Below are positions 4,839-9,862 of a DNA stretch of 9,862 nt, piece after piece; the first letter of the stretch is position 1, and each line of letters opens with the position of its first letter. The notes beneath the pieces are model-generated. The model was not told where the DNA came from. It was given only the letters and a program-made list of their open reading frames with translations, and ran no database searches. The position numbers were made by a program, and so were the translations under genes. The stretch comes from Oscillospiraceae bacterium (GTDB lineage: Bacteria; Bacillota; Clostridia; Oscillospirales; Oscillospiraceae), in the NCBI GenBank assembly GCA_020025715.1, contig JAHHRQ010000066.1, positions 1 to 9,862 on the forward strand. The letters run 5' to 3'.

Positions 4839-5858
4839 TTAAAGCTCAGCCGCTTTGAGCAGGGCATCAATGCAGAATGAGGGAATTCGCCCAAGTCCGT
4901 CCGGCCCTACATTAAGGAGATAATTCACACCCATGGAATTTAACTTGCGCCGCCGCTCTGCGATTTTTTCGGGGCTTATCCAGTTTTGGTCAAAATACTT
5001 AAAGCCCCATGAGGAATTCATGGTTCCCGCAGTTTCGTACAGACCGTAGGGGGACACCTTAAAGCCGTTTAGTCCGTTGGGGTCTGCGTTTTCGTCAGCC
5101 TCTGCGCGGCGGTCGGGATATTCATTATCACCCAGAGACACATAATCGTAAGCGCCGTTGCCTATTCTGGAATTTATAAGGCATCGGGGCTGATAGCTTT
5201 TAACAAGGGAATTCAGCTCCATGCTCTGCTCGGGGCTTATGGTGTGGGGCACATCAAACCACACAAGGCAGAGATCGCCGTAATTTTTCAGAAGCTCCGT
5301 AACCTGAGGCTTGATTTTTTCCTCAAAGCATATGGAAAAATTCTTCTTTTCCCTCTCCGGATAGTCCCAGCTGTTGTCCCATGACACTCCCGCACAATCG
5401 GCGCTGTCTCTGTCGTAGCCGCCGCCGTGGAAGTGGTGCCAGTCCAGCTCCTGACTGTAATAAAGGCCGAATTTAACTCCGTATTTATAGCAGGCCTCCG
5501 CAAGCTCCGCGGTAACATCCCGCCCGAATGGGGTTGCATCAACAATGTTGAATTTATCCGCCATGCTTTTAAACATTGCAAAGCCGTCATGGTGCTTTGC
5601 AGTAAAGACAAAGTATTTCATGCCTGCATCCTTTGCAAGGCGAATCCAGCTGTCAGCGTCAAAATATATAGGATTAAAGGCAGAGGCAAGGCTCTCATAT
5701 TCGGCATTGGGTATAGGCATATAGCTTTGTATCCACTCGGCATAGCCCTCAACCCGTCTGCCCCTGTACTCCCCCGCTAAAAGAGAATACAGCCCCCAGT
5801 GGGCCATCATTCCGTATTCTGCGTTTAAAAACCACTCGTGCTGTATATCTCTTTTCAT
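4839..5858 (-). CDS. GH29 alpha-L-fucosidase, catalytic domain only
   Basis: 339 residues from the ATG at 5858 (AAGGAG SD, 5 nt spacing). It contains the GH29 landmarks in order: GMMAHWG (15-22), FVFTAKHHDGFAMF (84-96) with H89-H90-D91, FGLYYSQELDWHHF (130-143), the nucleophile motif VWFDVP with D202, YETAGTMNSSWGF (274-286) and LLNVGPDGLGRIP near the C-terminus. GH29 enzymes retain configuration and release alpha-linked L-fucose from glycans. The acid/base glutamate varies between subfamilies and I cannot assign it. Many GH29 proteins add a C-terminal beta-sandwich or CBM; this one stops after the barrel. There is no signal peptide, so it should work in the cytoplasm on imported fuco-oligosaccharides. 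No fucose kinase, isomerase or sugar transporter is in the window. It is followed directly by the YgjP-like gene. No convincing promoter was found between its start and the upstream terminator. Confidence 0.93.
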   Translation of the reverse strand: MKRDIQHEWFLNAEYGMMAHWGLYSLLAGEYRGRRVEGYAEWIQSYMPIPNAEYESLASAFNPIYFDADSWIRLAKDAGMKYFVFTAKHHDGFAMFKSMADKFNIVDATPFGRDVTAELAEACYKYGVKFGLYYSQELDWHHFHGGGYDRDSADCAGVSWDNSWDYPEREKKNFSICFEEKIKPQVTELLKNYGDLCLVWFDVPHTISPEQSMELNSLVKSYQPRCLINSRIGNGAYDYVSLGDNEYPDRRAEADENADPNGLNGFKVSPYGLYETAGTMNSSWGFKYFDQNWISPEKIAERRRKLNSMGVNYLLNVGPDGLGRIPSFCIDALLKAAEL

Positions 5859-5921
5859 AATTTCTCCTTAAAATGCTGTTTTCCTTACTTTAGCATTTTG
5901 TAATTTAAAAATCCAGAATAA

Positions 5922-5951
5922 AAAACAGGAGTGTTTTTTCACTCCTGTTTT
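5922..5951 (-). terminator. Intrinsic terminator of the S9 peptidase gene
   Basis: The arms 5922-5933 (AAAACAGGAGTG) and 5940-5951 are perfectly complementary over 12 bp with a 6-nt loop. On the minus strand a T-run (TTTTTTATT) follows. It lies 3 bp past the S9 peptidase stop and separates it from the fucosidase operon. It is nearly symmetric and may also act on the plus strand. Confidence 0.88.
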
Positions 5952-5954
5952 AAT

Positions 5955-7946
5955 TTATTTTTTGCTGCTGTATTTCCGGAACCATTCTGTTATCTCGGTA
6001 AGTCTGCGAACTCTGTGTAAAGGCTTGCCGGAACGGGAAAGCTCATGGTTTTCGCCGTGGAACAGGCACAGTCTTGCGGGAACGCCCCGCTCCTTGAGGG
6101 CGGTGAACATCTGGAGTCCCTGCTCCAGCGGGCAGCGGTAATCCTCATCGGAATGGATGAAGAGGGTAGGTGTTTTAACATTTTCCGCATACTTTACCGG
6201 AGAATGTGCCCAGAGCTTTTCGGGATTATCGAAGAATTTCGCGCCGCACTGGTCGTCGGCAAAGTAGAAGCCTATATCGCTGACTCCGTGGAAGCTGAGC
6301 CAGTTTGAAATGGAGCGCTGAGAAGCGGCGCAGCAGAAGCGGTCGGTATGTCCGATTATCCAGTTTGTCATAAAGCCGCCGTAGCTGCCGCCGGTAACAC
6401 AGACCCGCTCAGGGTCAATCTGGGGATAGGCTTTCAGAACTGCGTCTGTGAAGTCCATAAGGTTATCAAAATCGGTTCCGCCGTAATCGCCGCGAATATC
6501 CATAAATTCATTGTCTCTGCCGTCGCCGCCCTTGGGGTTGCAGAAGAACACGAAATAGCCCATACCTGCCCAGAGCTGCATTTCATGGTAGAAAACAGGG
6601 CCGTAAACGGTTTTGGGGCCGCCGTGAATATCCAGAACTGCGGGATATTTCTTCTCAGGGTCATAATCCTTAGGCAGCATTACCCAGCCCTCAATGTCAT
6701 AGCCACGGCTCTGGATGTGAATATTCTGATAGTCGGCAACGTATTTGCCCTCCAGAGCCTCATCGTTAAAGCGGCTCAGTCTTGTAATCTCGCCGCTTTC
6801 AAGGTCGGCGGAATAAAGCTCCTGAAGGCGGTTATCGTAAAGGGCAATCATAAGCGCCTTGGAATTATCCTCGGAAAGGGCTATTGCGTCTATGCTGCCC
6901 GCCTTGCCTATAATGTTTTTAACATTTCCGTCAGCACTGAGGGTATTCAAAACTGCATTGCCCTCTCTGGTGGCTATGTAATAAAGAGCGCCGCCCTTTG
7001 CCTGCCAGCTGCTGCCGCCGCCGTAACGGCAGTCACTGCCAACGCTGCCGTACATGTTGTATTCTTCCTTACGCAGAAGCTCAAAGGAGCCGTTTGCAGG
7101 GTCAAATACATATACCCAGCTGTTTTCGTTTACGCCGTAACGGCTGCAATCAGAGGCGGAAACCCAGATTTTGCCCTCAACCTCTATCATGTCACCTATG
7201 CTCAGCTCAGGCTTATCAAGTACAAGGGAAAGCTCTTCTTTTTCCACATTGTATCTGTAAATCTGACCGTTTTTTATGGGGTACTTATCGGTATAGGCAG
7301 TACCGTTAAAGAAAATGTCATTGCCAATGCAGATAAAGCTGCCCATATCCATTTCCGGCTTTGAAATGCGCTTTACACTGCCGTCGGCTTTAACGGTAAA
7401 GAGGGCTGTGCGCTGTTTATTGGTTACGCCCTGACCGTTAAACCAGAAAGGAATTTCGTCCAGAACCTCGTAGTCCTTTTCGTCCTCGTAGTGCTTGGCG
7501 GTGTTTTTCCGCTCCTCAGCGCTCATCTTATAGTAGTCGGGATAATTAACATCTATACCGCCGCTTACAGCATAGCCCCAGTCGGTTTTTTTAATGGAAG
7601 ATGCTGCAAAGGGCAGAGTGAATGCAGGGAGGGCTTCGCCGCCGTTAATATTCAGGCGGTAATAGCTTGTAAAGCTCTCCTTCTCGCTCTCCCGCTTCTT
7701 TTCCTCAGCGGAACGGACGGCGGGGAAAAGGATATTGCTCTCATCCTCCCAGATAAAGCTCCGCTCCTTGCCTAAGTCGGTGAGCTGTCTCAGGCTGCCG
7801 TCATAAAGCCACAGGCGGCTTTCATAGGAGTTTTCGCTCTCGTTGCAGTTTGAAACCGTGAAAGCGGCGGCTTTGCCGCCGGGGGCGTACTTAATGTTAG
7901 ATAAAAAGCGGTATTTTAAAAAGTCTTTTAACTCTATTGCGTTCAT
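5955..7946 (-). CDS. S9-family serine peptidase (prolyl oligopeptidase/acylaminoacyl-peptidase type)
   Basis: 663 residues. The N-terminal ~400 residues form a beta-propeller-like region with repeated strands and Asp-rich turns, as in WD40/TolB-like propellers. The C-terminal ~260 residues are the alpha/beta-hydrolase domain, starting near VMLPKDYDPEKKYPAVLDIHGGP. The catalytic triad is recognisable: S521 in GGSYGGF, D602 in HSDEDYRCP and H634 in HGENHELSR. These enzymes cleave short peptides, often after Pro or from blocked N-termini. The exact preference is unknown, although EDYRCP-EQ is typical of the acylaminoacyl-peptidase branch. No signal peptide is seen, so it should be cytoplasmic. 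I chose ATG 7946 because AAAGGG lies just upstream. A longer frame to 7991 (MCYTLSITKK...) has no SD and overlaps the promoter -10. Downstream is a strong terminator, so it is probably monocistronic. It diverges from the ABC importer operon. Confidence 0.92.
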   Translation of the reverse strand: MNAIELKDFLKYRFLSNIKYAPGGKAAAFTVSNCNESENSYESRLWLYDGSLRQLTDLGKERSFIWEDESNILFPAVRSAEEKKRESEKESFTSYYRLNINGGEALPAFTLPFAASSIKKTDWGYAVSGGIDVNYPDYYKMSAEERKNTAKHYEDEKDYEVLDEIPFWFNGQGVTNKQRTALFTVKADGSVKRISKPEMDMGSFICIGNDIFFNGTAYTDKYPIKNGQIYRYNVEKEELSLVLDKPELSIGDMIEVEGKIWVSASDCSRYGVNENSWVYVFDPANGSFELLRKEEYNMYGSVGSDCRYGGGSSWQAKGGALYYIATREGNAVLNTLSADGNVKNIIGKAGSIDAIALSEDNSKALMIALYDNRLQELYSADLESGEITRLSRFNDEALEGKYVADYQNIHIQSRGYDIEGWVMLPKDYDPEKKYPAVLDIHGGPKTVYGPVFYHEMQLWAGMGYFVFFCNPKGGDGRDNEFMDIRGDYGGTDFDNLMDFTDAVLKAYPQIDPERVCVTGGSYGGFMTNWIIGHTDRFCCAASQRSISNWLSFHGVSDIGFYFADDQCGAKFFDNPEKLWAHSPVKYAENVKTPTLFIHSDEDYRCPLEQGLQMFTALKERGVPARLCLFHGENHELSRSGKPLHRVRRLTEITEWFRKYSSKK

Positions 7947-7979
7947 ATCTGTTCCCTTTCGTTTTTTAGTTATGCTTAA

Positions 7980-7988
7980 AGTATAGCA
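7980..7988 (-). promoter_or_regulatory. Promoter -10 of the S9 peptidase gene
   Basis: Minus strand TGCTATACT: an extended -10 (TGn plus TATACT, 7980-7985), with a weak -35 TTTATC 17 bp upstream (8003-8008). It lies 33 bp before the ATG at 7946 and inside the rejected longer ORF, which supports the shorter start. Confidence 0.55.
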
Positions 7989-8026
7989 CAAAGATTTTAC
8001 ATGATAAATTCAAAATTGATATTTTT

Positions 8027-8046
8027 CAGTTAGATAAATCTAACTG
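8027..8046. promoter_or_regulatory. 20-bp perfect palindromic operator, DtxR/IdeR-like
   Basis: CAGTTAGATAAATCTAACTG is a perfect 9+2+9 inverted repeat containing TTAGAT-AA-ATCTAA. It resembles the TTAG...CTAA dyads bound by DtxR/IdeR/MntR-type metal-responsive repressors. It sits between the divergent S9 and ABC genes and abuts the TATAAT of the ABC promoter. The regulator identity is inferred from the motif only. Confidence 0.6.
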
Positions 8047-8059
8047 TATTATAATACAG
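8044..8059 (+). promoter_or_regulatory. Palindromic -10 region of the ABC operon promoter
   Basis: CTGTATTATAATACAG is a perfect 16-bp palindrome with TATAAT at 8050-8055, overlapping the last 3 bases of the operator. The matching -35 at 17 bp (CAGTTA, 8027-8032) is poor and lies inside the operator, so a bound repressor would block it. Because of the symmetry a TATAAT also reads on the minus strand (8048-8053). Confidence 0.5.
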
Positions 8060-8074
8060 ACTTTCCCTTTTTAC

Positions 8075-8100
8075 AAGCGGATCTCCTCTGCTTTTGTTTT
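8075..8100 (+). terminator. Weak terminator-like hairpin in the ABC operon leader
   Basis: AAGCGGA (8075-8081) pairs with TCTGCTT (8087-8093), including one G-U, around TCTCC, followed by TTGTTTT. It would give a leader of about 40 nt if it terminates. It could be an attenuator. The stem is short and the call is weak. Confidence 0.3.
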
Positions 8101-8194
8101 ACATTTTAATCCCCCCCAGGGGCTTACACCTTGAATAAGCATGTGTTAAGCTTGTGACATTACAGCCGTGACACTATCAGGAAAGGAGAAATAC

Positions 8195-9094
8195 ATGACT
8201 CTTGATTACGCAAGCGGAACTATTTTTGCGGAGCTGAAGCACTCCCGCAAAACTCTGGTAGAGGGCGTTGCATTTTCCATCGGAGAAGGCGAAAGTATGG
8301 CACTGATCGGAGAGACCGGCTCAGGAAAAACCATGATTGCCATGTCTTTAATGGGACTGCTCCCAAAAAATGTACGTATGACGCAAGGTCGGGTAATATT
8401 TAGGGGCCGCGAGCTTAAATCACCGAAAGATTATTTCTCTCTTCTTGGTGTGGAAATTGTGTACATTCCCCAGAACGGATCGGAATTTCTCAATCCGTCA
8501 AGAACAATCAGAGCTCATCTGTATGACTCTCTGAAAAAGATGAAAATACGGCCAGGACAAATGGAAAATATTGCTCTTGATAAGCTGAGAGCCGTGGGCT
8601 TTGAAAAGCCTGAGGAGCTTTTGAACAAATACCCTTTTCAGCTCTCCGGCGGTATGGCTCAGAGGATAACAATAGCAATAGCGGCTTGCTCCGAGGCCGA
8701 ACTCATTATTGCCGATGAACCTACAAACGGCCTTGACAGAAAGGCCATAGAAGCTTTTTTCTGTCTGTTGGAGAATATATTTCCCAAGGCCGCAAAACTT
8801 GTAATAACCCATGACATATCCGTAGCCATGCACTGTGACGAAACACTGGTGCTATGCGCCGGAAAAATGATGGAGCACGGGCCGTCAGAAAATCTTTTTA
8901 AAAATCCCCGGCACCCATATACAAAGGCACTCATGAGTGCGCTGCCCGAAAACGGAATGGAAGAAGCTCCCGTGCTCAGGCCCGACAGCGACAAGTGCCC
9001 ATTTAGGAAAAGATGCACCCGGGCTACGGAAAACTGCTCTATGCTGCACATGAGCGGAGTCGGAATTGAATGGTGGTGCAGTGAGGCGACATGA
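8195..9094 (+). CDS. ABC importer ATPase, DppD/OppD-like (peptide/nickel class)
   Basis: 299 residues. It has Walker A GETGSGKT (39-46), a Q-loop in VYIPQNG (Q93), ABC signature LSGGMAQ (150-156), Walker B LIIADEP (170-176), D-loop NGLD and switch His H206 in ITHD. The C-terminus has the oligopeptide/nickel transporter extension: NPRHPYTKALMSALPENG, then C268-P...C274...C281...C295. Four cysteines at such positions in DppD-type ATPases are known to hold a [4Fe-4S] cluster in at least one relative. It drives import together with the next ATPase and permeases expected downstream. The start at 8195 is fixed by AAAGGAG (8182-8188), 6 nt away; an in-frame GTG at 8168 has no SD. The gene overlaps the next by 4 bp (ATGA), so the two are coupled. 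The substrate (peptide, metal or metallophore) cannot be told from the ATPase; the upstream operator hints at a metal link. Confidence 0.92.
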   Translation: MTLDYASGTIFAELKHSRKTLVEGVAFSIGEGESMALIGETGSGKTMIAMSLMGLLPKNVRMTQGRVIFRGRELKSPKDYFSLLGVEIVYIPQNGSEFLNPSRTIRAHLYDSLKKMKIRPGQMENIALDKLRAVGFEKPEELLNKYPFQLSGGMAQRITIAIAACSEAELIIADEPTNGLDRKAIEAFFCLLENIFPKAAKLVITHDISVAMHCDETLVLCAGKMMEHGPSENLFKNPRHPYTKALMSALPENGMEEAPVLRPDSDKCPFRKRCTRATENCSMLHMSGVGIEWWCSEAT

Positions 9095-9762
9095 TACAGG
9101 GTATAAATTTAAAAAAGAGCTTTGGAGAAAACCTGATTTTCGAAAACGCAGATTTTTATATTCCCGAGGGGAAAATCGTCGGCCTGTACGGCAGAAGCGG
9201 CATAGGCAAATCCACTATGGCCAAGATTCTCTGCGGTGTCACAAGCCCCGACGCAGGGGAACTTTACTTTAAAGGAGAACTCCTTTTCAGCGCAGCTAAA
9301 CCTTATAACCGCAAGCTGGGTCTTGGAATTCAAATGGTTTATCAGCAGCCATATGCCGCTCTTGACCACAGTCAGAAGATAATTCAGGGCTTTTACGAGC
9401 TTATACGTTACCACCGCTTTGCACCGTCAAAATTGCAGGCAAGCGCGCTCATAAGGAGCCTTATGGAGCAGGTAGGGCTGGACATAGATATTCTAAACCA
9501 TCTTCCCCATCAGATTTCAGGCGGTGAGGCTCAAAGAATAGCAATCGCCAGATGTCTGCTTTTTGAGCCAAAGCTCCTTATCCTCGATGAAGCAACATCT
9601 ATGCTTGATGTATCTACTCAGGCAAATGTTATTGCTCTTGTTAAGAAACTGGTCGTACAAAACAGCGGCTCCCTGCTCCTTATAAGCCATGACCGGGAGC
9701 TGGTTGAATTTCTGTGCGACAAAATATATGTTCTGGAAAATAAAAAATTAAAGGAGAAGTAA
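9091..9762 (+). CDS. ABC importer ATPase, DppF/OppF-like, short form
   Basis: 223 residues, starting at ATG 9091, which overlaps the TGA of the preceding gene (ATGA). It has Walker A GRSGIGKST (34-42), a Q-loop YQQPYAALD (Q85/Q86), signature ISGGEAQ (142-148), Walker B LLILDEA (162-168), D-loop SMLD and switch H200 in ISHD. The protein stops right after the core nucleotide-binding domain. The usual C-terminal extension of OppF/DppF (about 320 residues) is missing, as in NikE-like and other short partners. It should form a heterodimer with the DppD-like ATPase at the cytoplasmic face of two permeases not in this window. AAGGAG of the next gene (9751-9756) lies inside its last codons, continuing the tight operon. 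Confidence 0.9.
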   Translation: MIQGINLKKSFGENLIFENADFYIPEGKIVGLYGRSGIGKSTMAKILCGVTSPDAGELYFKGELLFSAAKPYNRKLGLGIQMVYQQPYAALDHSQKIIQGFYELIRYHRFAPSKLQASALIRSLMEQVGLDIDILNHLPHQISGGEAQRIAIARCLLFEPKLLILDEATSMLDVSTQANVIALVKKLVVQNSGSLLLISHDRELVEFLCDKIYVLENKKLKEK

Positions 9763-9766
9763 AAAC

Positions 9767-9862
9767 ATGAACAAAAAACTCATCTCATTGCTGCTTATAC
9801 TGCTTCTGACAGCATCTCTGTTCTGCGGCTGCGGTGAAGCACCCACATCCACTGAGGCTCCC
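9767..9862 (+). CDS. Lipoprotein N-terminus, presumed solute-binding protein (partial)
   Basis: The first 32 codons are visible; the gene runs off the window end. Reading from ATG 9767: MNKKLISLLLILLLTASLFC, then GCGEAPTSTEAP. The Lys-Lys N-region, hydrophobic core (about 5-19) and cysteine C22 after F-C-G give a type II (lipoprotein) signal peptide. C20 is an alternative but has a poorer lipobox. A low-complexity Ser/Thr/Pro/Glu linker follows, as in secreted binding proteins of Gram-positives. AAGGAG at 9751-9756 is 10 nt upstream. Position right after two DppDF-like ATPases suggests the extracellular solute-binding subunit of the same importer (family SBP_bac_5), but no binding domain is visible yet. 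Confidence 0.8.
   Translation, partial: MNKKLISLLLILLLTASLFCGCGEAPTSTEAP

Noticed and set aside
6348..7364. Long plus-strand open frame (338 codons) opposite the S9 peptidase
   Set aside because: It is antisense to a clear S9 peptidase with an intact triad. The product is Ala/Val/Ile-biased without motifs or a good SD, as expected from the codon pattern of the opposite strand.
7947..7991. N-terminal extension of the S9 peptidase starting at 7991
   Set aside because: No SD is present, the extension overlaps the promoter -10 (7980-7988), and ATG 7946 has AAAGGG upstream and starts the usual family N-terminus.
8048..8053. Second, minus-strand promoter (TATAAT inside the palindrome) for the S9 gene
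   Set aside because: The TATAAT on the minus strand is a by-product of palindrome symmetry, lies about 100 bp from the S9 start and has no -35. The TGCTATACT at 7980-7988 is a better candidate.
8168..8194. GTG start for the first ABC ATPase
   Set aside because: No SD precedes it. ATG 8195 has AAAGGAG at 6 nt.

Overview
The window looks like chromosome from a mid-GC Firmicute, probably a gut-type Clostridium relative (Oscillospirales/Ruminococcaceae-like). This rests on strong AGGAG-type Shine-Dalgarno (SD) sites, sigma-A promoters with extended -10 boxes, a class-I tetrahydrofolate (THF) riboswitch in front of an ECF-type folT, a DivIVA-like coiled-coil protein and a cytoplasmic GH29 fucosidase. 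The taxonomic call is inference only. No rRNA, tRNA, CRISPR array or phage module is visible.

Layout. (1) 38-688 (+) is a two-TM protein of unknown function. It is followed at about 729-908 by the relic of an IS3-type transposase OrfA on the minus strand, with a 17-bp perfect hairpin at its head. (2) 944-1483 (-) is a DivIVA-like coiled-coil protein with its own promoter, whose -35 box overlaps the stop codon of a short pyruvate-kinase-like gene at 1543-2538 (-). (3) A divergent promoter region containing an 11-bp direct repeat separates pyk from a folate pair on the plus strand: fchA-like cyclodeaminase/cyclohydrolase (2742-3365), then the THF riboswitch (3394-3490) and folT (3541-4065). A bidirectional terminator (4074-4103) closes this block. 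(4) A minus-strand pair follows: GH29 alpha-L-fucosidase (4839-5858) and, 9 bp downstream, a YgjP-like zinc metallopeptidase (4110-4829). (5) 5955-7946 (-) is an S9 prolyl-oligopeptidase/acylaminoacyl-peptidase-type serine peptidase with its own promoter and terminator. (6) 8195 to the window end (+) is the start of an ABC importer operon of the peptide/nickel (Dpp/Opp) class: a DppD-like ATPase with a C-terminal cysteine cluster, an overlapping short DppF-like ATPase, and the start of a lipoprotein, presumably the solute-binding protein.

How they work together. The clearest functional unit is folate. A THF-sensing RNA controls the folate uptake subunit FolT, and the gene just upstream encodes a one-carbon/THF enzyme. 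The second regulated unit is the ABC operon: a 20-bp perfect palindrome (8027-8046) runs into a second palindrome containing a TATAAT box (8044-8059). This resembles a metal-responsive DtxR/IdeR-type operator over a promoter, which would favour a metal, metallophore or peptide uptake role. The fucosidase, YgjP-like and S9 genes look like ordinary cytoplasmic hydrolase genes. I did not find an obvious wholly new system. The best leads are the operator of the ABC operon, the expression platform of the riboswitch, the unusual potassium-site residues of the short pyruvate kinase, and the hairpin that would bury the transposase ribosome binding site in the IS relic.
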